A stretch of DNA of 33,170 nucleotides from Hyphomicrobiales bacterium. Lineage in GTDB: Bacteria; Pseudomonadota; Alphaproteobacteria; Rhizobiales; Kaistiaceae. Each line of letters begins with the position of its first letter. The first letter of the stretch is position 1. Where the stretch lies: assembly GCA_017305635.1 (NCBI GenBank), contig JAFKKF010000024.1:1-33170 (forward strand), read 5' to 3'. Under the pieces are notes generated by a model. That model saw only the letters and a list, made by a program, of their open reading frames with translations, ran no database searches and was not told the DNA's origin. Positions 15,735-23,802 of this stretch are shown here, one piece after another. The translations under genes were made by a program, and so were the position numbers.

Positions 15735-16598
15735 ATGGAACGCCTCGCCATCATCCTCCTCGACGGCTCCAACGCCATCCTCGTCCTGATGCTGGTCTCG
15801 CTCGGCCTCGCCATCATCTTCGGCCTGATGAACGTCATCAACATGGCCCATGGCGAGTTCCTGATGCTCGGCTGCTATTCGGTCATGGAGCTGAACAGCC
15901 GCGGCCTCCCGTTTTTTCTGGCGCTGGCGCTGTCCCCACTCGTCGTCGCCTTCATCGGCCTCGTCGCCGAGGAACTGATCATCCGGCGAACCTATGCGCG
16001 CCTCCTCGATACCATCCTCGCCACCTGGGGCCTCGCGCTGGTGCTCCGCCAGGCCATGGTCCTGATCTACGGTCCTGGCTCCTGGTCGGTCCCGGCGCCC
16101 GAGCTCGGCGAGATCACCATCGCCGGCAGCCCCTACCCCGTCTATCGCCTCGTCGTCATGGCGATCAGCCTCGTCACCATCGTCGCCACCTTCTGGTTCT
16201 TCTTCCGCACCCGCTCCGGACTCGCCGCGCGCGCCGTCATCGCCAATCGCGACATGGCCGCCTGCCTCGGCATCAATACCCGCCGCGCCGACCGCCTGAC
16301 CTTCGCTTTTGGAGCGGCGCTCGCCGGCCTTGCTGGCGCCGCCATGGCCCCGCTCATCTCCGTCGATCCGAATGCCGGCCTCGGCTGGGTCGTGCCCGCC
16401 TTCCTCTCCATCCTCGTCGGCGGCCTCGGCACCATATCCGGCCCGCTCGTCGGCGCCGCCGGCGTCGGCGGCCTCGACAGCCTGACCGCCGCCTTCACCT
16501 CGCCGGTCTGGGCGCAGTTCGCCGTCTTCACGGCCGCGATCATCGTCATCCGCCTCTTCCCGAACGGCCTCGTCTCGCGCCGCAAGCGGGAGGCCTGA
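15735..16598 (+). CDS. Branched-chain-type ABC transporter permease (LivH/UrtB-like)
   Basis: 287 residues, with several hydrophobic membrane segments. Early LGLAIIFGLMNVINMAHGEF is the classic LivH/UrtB block (G-L-x-N-x-x-N-x-A-H-G-x). The late coupling region reads AVIANRDMAACLGINTRRAD, followed by FAFGAALAGLAGA and SILVGGLGTISGPLVGA. It pairs with the next gene to form the transmembrane channel. It is tightly spaced on both sides (5 and 3 bases). Confidence 0.94.
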   Translation: MERLAIILLDGSNAILVLMLVSLGLAIIFGLMNVINMAHGEFLMLGCYSVMELNSRGLPFFLALALSPLVVAFIGLVAEELIIRRTYARLLDTILATWGLALVLRQAMVLIYGPGSWSVPAPELGEITIAGSPYPVYRLVVMAISLVTIVATFWFFFRTRSGLAARAVIANRDMAACLGINTRRADRLTFAFGAALAGLAGAAMAPLISVDPNAGLGWVVPAFLSILVGGLGTISGPLVGAAGVGGLDSLTAAFTSPVWAQFAVFTAAIIVIRLFPNGLVSRRKREA

Positions 16599-16601
16599 GG
16601 C

Positions 16602-17603
16602 GTGGCGCGCATCCCGACCGCGACGCTGCTCGCCCTCGTCGCCCTCGTCCTCTTCCTCGTCTTGCCCGTCGTCACGGCGAGCTGGGTCGCCGCCGATTTC
16701 GGCATCTACTTCGCCTATGCCGTCTTCGCCGTCAGCCTCGGCTTCCTCTGGGGCCATGCCGGCATGCTCTCCTTCGGCCACGCCGTCTATTTCGGCATCG
16801 GCGCCTATGCCATGAGCGTCGTCACCCTCGGCATGGTTCCCGGCCTGCCGGACCTGAAATCCACCTGGATCGGCCTCGTCGCCGCGGTCATCATCCCGGG
16901 CCTCGTCGCGGCCGTCCTCGGCTGGTTCCTCTTCGCCAGCCGGGCGCTCCGCGGCGCTTTCCTCGGCATCGTCACGCTCGCGCTCTCCGTGCTCGCCGAG
17001 CGCCTCGCCATCAACGCCGACTGGCTCGGCGGCATGAACGGCCTGATGAGCGTGCCGCCCATCAACCTCGGCCTCAACGGCGAGGGAGCCGACCTCTACG
17101 ACACCATCCCCGTTTACTACGTCATGCTCGCCGTGCTCGCGGTCGTCGTCGCCGGCATGACCTGGATCCAGCACCGGCCCTTCGGACTCGCGCTCGCCGC
17201 CGTGCGCGAGAACGAGCTGCGCGCCGCCACCCTCGGCCACAACGTGGCCCGCCTGAAGATCGGCGCCCTGGCCGTTGCCGGCGCGCTTGCCGGCCTCTCG
17301 GGCGCGCTCTTCGTCGTCCAGTTCGGCTTCGCCTCGCCCTCGCTCATCGGCTTCGCGCTTTCGGCCGACGTGCTCATCTGGGTCGCCCTCGGCGGACGCG
17401 ATTTCCTCGTCGCCGCGGCGCTCGGCGCCATCGTCGTCCGCACCCTCGAGAGCCGCCTCTCCAACGCCCTCGGCGCCACCTGGCCGCTCGCCATCGGCGC
17501 CCTATTCATGGTTTCGGTCGTCCTTTTCCCGCGCGGCGTCTTCGGCGAGCTGATCACCCGCCTCGACCGGTTGCGGCATCGCCGCCGCACCCGCCGAGCT
17601 TGA
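16602..17603 (+). CDS. Branched-chain-type ABC transporter permease (LivM/UrtC-like)
   Basis: 333 residues, GTG start three bases after the previous stop. Hydrophobic helices run from residue 5 onward. YAVFAVSLGFLWGHAGMLSF and GHAVYFGIGAYAM are the LivM/UrtC hallmark, and the cytoplasmic coupling loop LAAVRENELRAATLGHNVAR leads into KIGALAVAGALAGLSGALF. VLIWVALGGRDFLVAAALGA near the C-terminus is also typical. It completes a five-gene importer. The C-terminal tail is Arg-rich. A 31-base gap leads to the hydroxylase FAD subunit. Confidence 0.94.
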   Translation: MARIPTATLLALVALVLFLVLPVVTASWVAADFGIYFAYAVFAVSLGFLWGHAGMLSFGHAVYFGIGAYAMSVVTLGMVPGLPDLKSTWIGLVAAVIIPGLVAAVLGWFLFASRALRGAFLGIVTLALSVLAERLAINADWLGGMNGLMSVPPINLGLNGEGADLYDTIPVYYVMLAVLAVVVAGMTWIQHRPFGLALAAVRENELRAATLGHNVARLKIGALAVAGALAGLSGALFVVQFGFASPSLIGFALSADVLIWVALGGRDFLVAAALGAIVVRTLESRLSNALGATWPLAIGALFMVSVVLFPRGVFGELITRLDRLRHRRRTRRA

Positions 17604-17634
17604 CAGGGAGCGGCCGCCGCCGTCAGCATCGCCC

Positions 17635-18471
17635 ATGCACCTGCGGCCGAAATCCCTCGACGAGGCCATGGCGTTCTTGAGCGAAGAACGCGCCGTGGTG
17701 ATGGCCGGCGGCACCGACCTCTACCCGGCTTTCGTCGACAGGCCCCCGCCCGCGCGCATCCTCGATATCACCGCCATTTCCGGCCTTCGCGGCATCGTCC
17801 GGGAGGCGGATCATTGGCGCATCGGCGGCGCCACCACCTGGACCGACATTGCCCGCGCTTCGCTGCCGCCCGCCTTCCACGCGCTCAAGGCTGCGGCCCG
17901 CGAGATCGGTTCGCTCCAGATCCAGAACCGCGCCACTATTGCCGGCAATCTCTGCAACGCCTCGCCCGCCGCCGACAGCGTGCCGCCGCTTCTCGCCCTC
18001 GACGCTTCCGTCGAGCTCGCCTCCGCTTCCGGCACCCGCACGCTTCCCCTCGCCGATTTCATCAAGGGCAACCGGCGCACCGAGAAGCGTCCCGACGAGC
18101 TGCTCACCGCCGTCCTGATTCCGGGCATCGCCGAGCAGGCCCGCTCCGTATTCCTGAAGCTCGGCGCCCGCCGCTACCTCGTCATCTCGATCGTCATGGT
18201 CGCGGCCAATATCCTCCGCACCGCTGACGGCCGCATCGCCCATGCCCGCGTCGCCGTCGGCTCCGCCTCCGCCGTCGCCACGCGCCTCGCCAACCTCGAA
18301 GCTGCACTCGCATCGGCACCGGCGCACACCCCCGCCGGGTCCGTTGTCGCTGAGGCGCATCTCGCCCCGCTCGCCCCCATCGACGACGTCCGCGCCAGCG
18401 GCGCCTATCGCCGCGACGCCGCGCTCACCCTCGTCCGCCGCGCGCTTGCCGAGGCTGACGGCGATGCTTGA
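17635..18471 (+). CDS. FAD-binding subunit of a xanthine dehydrogenase-family hydroxylase (probable nicotinate hydroxylase)
   Basis: 278 residues of the CoxM/CutM/NdhF type. The FAD pyrophosphate loop VMAGGTDLYP is at 22-31 and the second FAD motif TIAGNLCNASPAADS at 101-115. The C-terminal CO-dehydrogenase flavoprotein domain includes FLKLGARRYLVISIVMVAAN. It passes electrons from the Fe-S clusters of the partner subunit to an acceptor. The gene overlaps the start of the fused Fe-S/Mo gene by 8 bases, so the two subunits are translationally coupled. In E. barkeri the corresponding gene is ndhF. Substrate assignment comes from the neighbours, not from this subunit. Confidence 0.92.
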   Translation: MHLRPKSLDEAMAFLSEERAVVMAGGTDLYPAFVDRPPPARILDITAISGLRGIVREADHWRIGGATTWTDIARASLPPAFHALKAAAREIGSLQIQNRATIAGNLCNASPAADSVPPLLALDASVELASASGTRTLPLADFIKGNRRTEKRPDELLTAVLIPGIAEQARSVFLKLGARRYLVISIVMVAANILRTADGRIAHARVAVGSASAVATRLANLEAALASAPAHTPAGSVVAEAHLAPLAPIDDVRASGAYRRDAALTLVRRALAEADGDA

Positions 18472-21214
18472 CGCCGCCCCGGCCACCGCCTTCACCTTGA
18501 ACGGCGAGCCGGTCCGCGTTCCCGCCGATCCGGCGGCGCGCCTCACCCGCATCCTCCGCGACGAACTCGGCCTCACCGGCACCAAGGTCGGCTGCGACGC
18601 CGGCGATTGCGGCGCCTGCACCATCCTCGTCGACAGCGACACCGCCTGCGCCTGCCTCACGCCCCTCGCCCAGGTCGAAGGCGCTGCCCTCACCACCGTC
18701 GAGGGCCTCGCCACCGACCCCATCGGCCGGCGCCTGCAATCCGCCTTCCTCGCCGCCGGCGCGGCTCAATGCGGCATCTGCACGCCCGGCATGCTCATCG
18801 CCGCCACCGCGCTCCTCCGCGCCAATGCCGCCCCGTCCGAATCCGAGATCGCCGATGCCCTCGGCGGCGTTCTCTGTCGCTGCACCGGCTATCGCAAGAT
18901 CATCGACGCGGTCGCCGACGCCGCTGCCGACACGACCGTCTCCACCCCATCCCCCCAGGCCGGCCGCGCCGTCGGTGCCCGCATCGCCCGCCTCGACGGG
19001 CGCGAGAAGGTCGAGGGCCGCGACTTCTTCGGCGCCGACGCGATCCCGCCCGACGCCCTCTGGCTGAAAGTCATCCGCTCGCCCTTCCCGCGCGCCCGCT
19101 TCACCTTCGGCGATTTCGACGCCTTCCTCGCATCGCATCCCGGACTCGTGCGCATCTTCACCGCCGCCGACGTCCCCGGCCGCAACCTCCACGGCGTCAT
19201 CCCGCCCTTCGCCGACCAGCCGGTCTTCGCCGAGCGCGAGGCCCGCTTCCGCGGCGAGGCCGTCGCCATGGTCGCCGGCACCCGCGCGGCGATCGACCGC
19301 CTCGACGCCAATGCATTCCCCGTCGCCTGGCAGGGCCAGCCTTCGGTCCAGACCATGGACGCGGCGCTGGCCCCCGACGCGCCACGGCTCCACGCGAACC
19401 GGCCCGGCAACATCCTGACCCGCGGCCGCGTTGCCCGCGGCGAGGCCGACGCGGCGCTCGCCACCGCCGACGTCACCGTTTCCGGCAGCTTCGAGACCGG
19501 CTTCGTCGAGCATGCCTATATCGAGCCCGAGGCCGGCTTTGCCCGCCGCGTGGGCGACCGCATCGAGGTCACCGCCTGCACCCAGTCGCCCTACATGGAC
19601 CGCGACGATCTCGCCCTCGTCATAGGCCTCCCGCCCGAATCCGTCCGCATCGTTCCCACCGCCGTCGGCGGCGGCTTCGGCTCCAAGCTCGACCTCTCCG
19701 TCCAGCCCTACATCGCCATCGCCGCCTGGCACCTGAACCGTCCGGCCGCGCTCGTCTATTCGCGCCCCGAATCCATATCGACCACCACCAAGCGCCATCC
19801 GGCGCGCATGTCGGTCACCGTCGGCGCCACCCGCGACGGCAAGCTCACCGCCCTCCGCTTCGCCGGCGACTTCAACACCGGCGCCTATGCCTCCTGGGGC
19901 CCTACCGTCGCCAACCGCGTCCCGGTCCACGCATCTGGCCCCTACCTCGTCCCGAACTACCGCGCCGAGACCCGCGCCGTGCATACCAACCTCGTGCCCG
20001 CCGGCGCCTTCCGCGGCTTCGGCGTGCCCCAGGCGGCAATAGCCGTCGAGCAGCTCTATGACGCGCTCGCCGACAAGCTCGGCGTGGACGCCCTCGAGTT
20101 CCGCATCCTCAACGCGCTCACCGCGACCGACCCCACCGTCACCGGCCAGGTGCTGGGCGCCGGCGTCGGCTTCCGCGCCTGCCTCGAGTCCCTCCGCGCA
20201 CCGCGCGCGAAGGCCCGCGCCGCCGCTGCCGCGTTCAACCGCAGCGCCGACGGTCCCCGCCGCCGCGGCGTCGGCGTCGCCGGCATGTGGTACGGCTGCG
20301 GCAATACCTCGCTCCCCAACCCTTCCACCATGCGCATCGGCCTGAAGCGCGACGGCCGCTTCGCCCTCCACCAGGGCGCCGTCGATATCGGCCAGGGTTC
20401 CAACACGGTCATCCCGCAGATCGCCGCCGACGCCATCGGCGTGCCGCTCGCGGTGATCGACCGCGTTTCCGCCGATACCGACCTCAGCCCCGATTGCGGC
20501 AAGACCTCCGCCTCGCGCCAGACCTTCGTCACCGGCCGCGCCACCCAGCTCGCCGGGCAGGCGATCCGCGCCCTGATCCTCCGCCAGGCCAATGCCGGTC
20601 CCGCCGCCGCCATCGAGCCGGGCGACGGCCGCGTCCTCATCCGCGACGGCGACGTCGTCCGCAGCCTCGACCTCGCGACGCTTCCCCTCGACTCCCACGG
20701 CTACGTGCTGGCCGCCGAGGAGACCTTCGATCCGCCCACCGCGCCGCTCGATGCCGATGGCCAGGGCATCCCCTATGCCGTCTACGGCTTCGGCGCCCAC
20801 ATGGCCGAGGTCGAGGTCGATACCGAGCTCGGCACCGTCAGGGTCCTCCACATCACCGCCGCCCATGACGTCGGCCGCGCCATCAACCCGACGCTTGTAG
20901 AGGGCCAGATCGAGGGCGGCGTGGCGCAGGGGCTCGGCATGGCGCTCATGGAGGAGTTCCTTCCCGGCCGCGGCGAGAACCTCCACGACTACCTCATCCC
21001 GACCATCGGCGACGTGCCGCCCATCACCTCCATTCTCGTCGAGGATCCCTCCCCCGTCGGGCCGATGGGCGCCAAGGGCATCGGCGAGCAGGCGCTCATC
21101 CCGACCGCGCCGGCGATCCTCAACGCCATCGCCGACGCGACCGGCATTCGCATCAACCGGACTCCCGCGACGCCCGACCGCATCCGCGCCGCGCTCCTGG
21201 CGGGGCATCCATGA
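18464..21214 (+). CDS. Fused [2Fe-2S] and molybdopterin-binding hydroxylase subunit (probable nicotinate hydroxylase)
   Basis: 916 residues with two normally separate subunits in one chain. Residues 1-155 are the Fe-S part: plant-type cluster Cys 44, 49, 52, 64 (GCDAGDCGACTILV) and the second cluster Cys 103, 106, 138, 140 (QCGICTPGM; CRCTGYRKI). A linker at about 155-170 leads into the molybdenum part: GGGFGSK (402-408), GAFRGFGVPQ (514-523), GQGSNTVIPQ and the catalytic Glu of KGIGEQ (E875). Xanthine dehydrogenase-family enzymes insert oxygen from water into a ring C-H bond, here presumably nicotinate C6. An open frame extends upstream to 18242, but family similarity begins at ATG 18464. 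E. barkeri instead splits its Mo subunit in two (NdhL/NdhM). Confidence 0.93.
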   Translation: MLDAAPATAFTLNGEPVRVPADPAARLTRILRDELGLTGTKVGCDAGDCGACTILVDSDTACACLTPLAQVEGAALTTVEGLATDPIGRRLQSAFLAAGAAQCGICTPGMLIAATALLRANAAPSESEIADALGGVLCRCTGYRKIIDAVADAAADTTVSTPSPQAGRAVGARIARLDGREKVEGRDFFGADAIPPDALWLKVIRSPFPRARFTFGDFDAFLASHPGLVRIFTAADVPGRNLHGVIPPFADQPVFAEREARFRGEAVAMVAGTRAAIDRLDANAFPVAWQGQPSVQTMDAALAPDAPRLHANRPGNILTRGRVARGEADAALATADVTVSGSFETGFVEHAYIEPEAGFARRVGDRIEVTACTQSPYMDRDDLALVIGLPPESVRIVPTAVGGGFGSKLDLSVQPYIAIAAWHLNRPAALVYSRPESISTTTKRHPARMSVTVGATRDGKLTALRFAGDFNTGAYASWGPTVANRVPVHASGPYLVPNYRAETRAVHTNLVPAGAFRGFGVPQAAIAVEQLYDALADKLGVDALEFRILNALTATDPTVTGQVLGAGVGFRACLESLRAPRAKARAAAAAFNRSADGPRRRGVGVAGMWYGCGNTSLPNPSTMRIGLKRDGRFALHQGAVDIGQGSNTVIPQIAADAIGVPLAVIDRVSADTDLSPDCGKTSASRQTFVTGRATQLAGQAIRALILRQANAGPAAAIEPGDGRVLIRDGDVVRSLDLATLPLDSHGYVLAAEETFDPPTAPLDADGQGIPYAVYGFGAHMAEVEVDTELGTVRVLHITAAHDVGRAINPTLVEGQIEGGVAQGLGMALMEEFLPGRGENLHDYLIPTIGDVPPITSILVEDPSPVGPMGAKGIGEQALIPTAPAILNAIADATGIRINRTPATPDRIRAALLAGHP

Positions 21215-21276
21215 TCAGAGTCGCTTACCCCTCTCACGCTTTGCTACCGACTTGCGAAGACGCAGATCGGAGCAAA

Positions 21277-21407
21277 GCTATCTCCCCCACAAGGGGGGAG
21301 GGCGGAACCCTTCCCGGCGAGGGCCACTGGCTGATCCCACGCTCCCTCTCCCCCCTTGGGGGGGAGATAGCCGCGCTTGGTCCGCGATGGCGGACCGCAG
21401 CGCGGCT
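21277..21407. repeat. Intergenic inverted repeat pair and nested hairpin
   Basis: This lies in the 235-base gap between the hydroxylase and reductase genes. Twelve-base arms GCTATCTCCCCC (21277-21288) and GGGGGAGATAGC (21360-21371) are perfect inverted repeats 71 bases apart. Just right of them a nested hairpin pairs GCCGCGCT with AGCGCGGC and GGTCCGC with GCGGACC (about 21370-21407). These are repeat-type sequences common in rhizobial spacers; no gene is present. Confidence 0.7.
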
Positions 21408-21430
21408 TGAGAGGGGTAAGAGCCCGTCAA

Positions 21431-21445
21431 TCGATCGTGTATCGA
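21431..21445. promoter_or_regulatory. Small inverted repeat just upstream of the reductase gene
   Basis: TCGAT-CGTGT-ATCGA, four bases before the ATG at 21450. It would cover the ribosome binding region, so it could act on translation or be an operator. It does not match the TTGTA-N4-TACAA sites. It may be chance. Confidence 0.2.
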
Positions 21446-21449
21446 AGCC

Positions 21450-22925
21450 ATGACCGAGACCCCCACTGCCGCTGCCACCGACGACAGGATCCGCTGCGAT
21501 GCCTGTCCGGTCATGTGCTACATCCGCCCGGGCATGGCTGGCGCCTGCGACCGCTATGCCAATGACAACGGCACGCTGGTTCGCGTCGATCCGCACGTCC
21601 TCATCGAGCGCACCATTGCCGAGGGCGGCGCCCTCGTTGCCTTCGCCGCCGGCAGCGAGGCCTGGAACGGCAGCCTCACCCGCGACGCCGGCACCTTCGT
21701 CACCGCCATCGGCGCCGGCACCACCTATCCCGACTACAAGCCGGCGCCCTTCATCGTCTCTTCCGAGATCGAAGGCATCGACATGGTCACGGTGGTGACC
21801 GAGGGCATCTTCTCCTATTGCGGCATCAAGCTGAAGATCGACACCGACCGTCACCTCGGCCCCGAGCAGGCAACGGTGCGCGTCGAGGGCGAGCCGGTCG
21901 GCCACGTCACCACCATCGAATACGGCTCGCAGATGATGTCGCTCGGCGGCGTGCATCACTTGACCGGCGGCGGCAAGAAGGAGGGCCGTGTCACCTGCGA
22001 TGCGCTGATGGCGCTTTGCAACAAGCAGGCCGTGGAGCTCACCGTCGATGGCAGCGCCACCGTCGTCGTCCAGGCCGGCCGGCCTCCCATCGTCAACGGC
22101 GTCCGCGAGGAACGCATGCGCGTCGGCTGCGGCTCGGCCACCATCGGCATGTTCGCGCGGCAATGGCTCGGCCTCGCCGACGAGGTCGTCGTGGTCGACG
22201 ACCACATCACCGGCGTCCTCTCCGAGCACCAGGCCGGCCGCTATCTCGGCATCCCCGAGACCGGCATCAAGATCAAGGGCCGCCGTTCCACGCCCGGCCG
22301 CTACTTCAAGGTTGCCGAGCCCGGCACCGGCTGGGGCGGCACCAACCTGACCGATCCGCTCGCCATCCTCGGCCCCTTCGACGCCAAGGTCGCGCGCCGC
22401 GGCGAGACCATGCTCATGGTCTCGACCACCGGGGAGCATGCGGCGCATTTCGTCCTCGACGGCGACCTGAAGCCGGTCGAGACCGACATGCCCGCGCCTC
22501 TCGTCGCCGTCGTCGAGCGCATCAAGGAGAACTGCGAGCCGGCCCTCTGCACGGTCATGTTCATGGCCGGCGCCGGCGGGTCGCTGCGGGCCGGCGTCAC
22601 GGAGAACCCCATCCGCCTCACCCGCTCGGTCAAGGACGCCCTCACCCGCGTCACCTGCGGCGGCGCTCCGGTCTATGTCTGGCCGGGCGGCGGCATCACC
22701 TTCATGGTCGATGTCACCCGCATCCCCGATGGCGCCTTCGGCTATGTGCCGACTCCCGCCCTCGTCGCGCCCATCGAGTTCACCCTCAGCCGCGCCGACT
22801 ATGCCGCCCTCGGCGGCCATGTCGCCGAGGTCCGCCCGATCTCCGAGTTGCGCGCCAATGCCGGCCGCCGCCTGCTCCATGACGACGGCCGCAATCCATG
22901 GCCGCTGAAGCGCTCGGTCTCATGA
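21450..22925 (+). CDS. hnr: 6-hydroxynicotinate reductase-like iron-sulfur protein
   Basis: 491 residues. A cysteine cluster CDACPVMC plus CDRYAND (Cys 16, 19, 23, 33) near the N-terminus suggests an Fe-S site. It is followed by the family blocks TYPDYKPAPFIVSSEIEGID, VVTEGIFSYCGIKLKIDTD, MMSLGGVHHLTGGGKKEG and TGWGGTNLTDPL. I recognise this as the group annotated as 6-hydroxynicotinate reductase. The E. barkeri enzyme (Hnr) reduces 6-hydroxynicotinate to 1,4,5,6-tetrahydro-6-oxonicotinate and carries Fe-S clusters and a covalently bound flavin. Further conserved-looking Cys residues occur in VTCDALMALC, VGCGSATIG, NCEPALC and VTCGG. The product is exactly the enamidase substrate, so the context agrees strongly. 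The downstream UPF0280 gene overlaps its stop (ATGA). Confidence 0.85.
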   Translation: MTETPTAAATDDRIRCDACPVMCYIRPGMAGACDRYANDNGTLVRVDPHVLIERTIAEGGALVAFAAGSEAWNGSLTRDAGTFVTAIGAGTTYPDYKPAPFIVSSEIEGIDMVTVVTEGIFSYCGIKLKIDTDRHLGPEQATVRVEGEPVGHVTTIEYGSQMMSLGGVHHLTGGGKKEGRVTCDALMALCNKQAVELTVDGSATVVVQAGRPPIVNGVREERMRVGCGSATIGMFARQWLGLADEVVVVDDHITGVLSEHQAGRYLGIPETGIKIKGRRSTPGRYFKVAEPGTGWGGTNLTDPLAILGPFDAKVARRGETMLMVSTTGEHAAHFVLDGDLKPVETDMPAPLVAVVERIKENCEPALCTVMFMAGAGGSLRAGVTENPIRLTRSVKDALTRVTCGGAPVYVWPGGGITFMVDVTRIPDGAFGYVPTPALVAPIEFTLSRADYAALGGHVAEVRPISELRANAGRRLLHDDGRNPWPLKRSVS

Positions 22926-23788
22926 CCCGCGCCACGGCGCGGATGATCGGCGACCGCCTGCACCTGCAGGACGGACCCATCGACCTGATCATCGGTGCCG
23001 AAGGATCGCCGGAGGCCCGTCTCGCGGCCTTCGCCTCCGCGACACAGCGCTTCGCCACGATCCTCGATGAGCTCTGCTCCGAGCTCCCGCTGCTGCGCTC
23101 CGGGGCGCGCGCCGAAAGTCCACCCTCCGGCAGCGTCGCCCATGCCATGTGGCGGGCGGTGCTCCCCTACGCCGCCGACACCTTCATCACGCCCATGGCC
23201 GCCGTCGCCGGCGCCGTCGCTGACGAAATCCTCCGCGCTTTGCTTGCCCCCGGCGGCCTGACGCGCGCCTATGTGAACAATGGCGGCGACATCGCGCTCC
23301 ACCTCTCGCCCGGCACCTCGTGGCGCATCGGCCTCGTCGATCGTCCCGATCGCCCTTCCCTCTTCGCCGCGACCGAGATCGCCGCCGCCGATCCGGTCCG
23401 CGGCATCGCCACCTCCGGCTGGCGCGGCCGCTCCTTTTCGCTGGGCATAGCCGACGCCGTCACCGTCCTCGCCGCCGATGCCGCCACTGCCGACGCCGCC
23501 GCGACCGTGGTCGCCAATGCCGTCGACCTCCCCGGCCACCCGGCGGTGATGCGTATCCCCGCTACCGACCTCCAGCCCGATTCCGATCTCGGCTCCCGCC
23601 CGGTCACCCGGGCCGTCAGTCCCCTGTCTCGGGAAGACGTTCGTCGCGCGCTCGATTCCGGCCGTCTCACGGCCGAATCCCTCGCATCTCAGGGCCGTCT
23701 CACGGCCGTTTCACTCCATCTCGCCGGCGAGACTCTCGTCGTCGGCAGCAAGATGAGCGAAGTATTACTTTCTTCAATGAACGTATAG
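22922..23788 (+). CDS. UPF0280 family protein (ApbE-like), possible flavin transferase for the reductase
   Basis: 288 residues of the UPF0280 family, distantly related to ApbE FAD:protein FMN transferases. Characteristic blocks are HLQDGPIDLIIGAEGSPEARLA (split here for length: DGPIDLIIGAEGS), TPMAAVAGAVADEIL (90-104), AYVNNGGDIALHLSPG (116-131) and GIATSGWRGRSFSLGIADAVTVLA (its core SGWRGRSFSLGIADA). The NNGGDI segment parallels the NlGGni loop of ApbE. The ATG at 22922 overlaps the reductase stop by 4 bases; an upstream ATG at 22898 would overlap by 28. E. barkeri Hnr contains covalent flavin, so a flavinylation role is an attractive inference, not shown. The C-terminal 60 residues contain a duplicated short motif (GRLTAESLASQ, GRLTAVSLH). 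Confidence 0.88.
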   Translation: MTRATARMIGDRLHLQDGPIDLIIGAEGSPEARLAAFASATQRFATILDELCSELPLLRSGARAESPPSGSVAHAMWRAVLPYAADTFITPMAAVAGAVADEILRALLAPGGLTRAYVNNGGDIALHLSPGTSWRIGLVDRPDRPSLFAATEIAAADPVRGIATSGWRGRSFSLGIADAVTVLAADAATADAAATVVANAVDLPGHPAVMRIPATDLQPDSDLGSRPVTRAVSPLSREDVRRALDSGRLTAESLASQGRLTAVSLHLAGETLVVGSKMSEVLLSSMNV

Positions 23789-23802
23789 ATCGCCGCCTCG
23801 GT

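Noticed and set aside
15279-17240. Very long minus-strand open frame opposite the importer genes
   Set aside because: Its product is dominated by Asp, Glu, Gly and Ala with no domain; it is the mirror of GC-rich codon use in the real plus-strand permease genes.
18425-21208. 927-residue minus-strand frame opposite the hydroxylase
   Set aside because: Same artefact; the plus strand carries clear Fe-S and molybdopterin motifs.
21234-22880. 548-residue minus-strand frame opposite the reductase gene
   Set aside because: Composition is typical of an antisense frame and the plus strand encodes a recognisable family.
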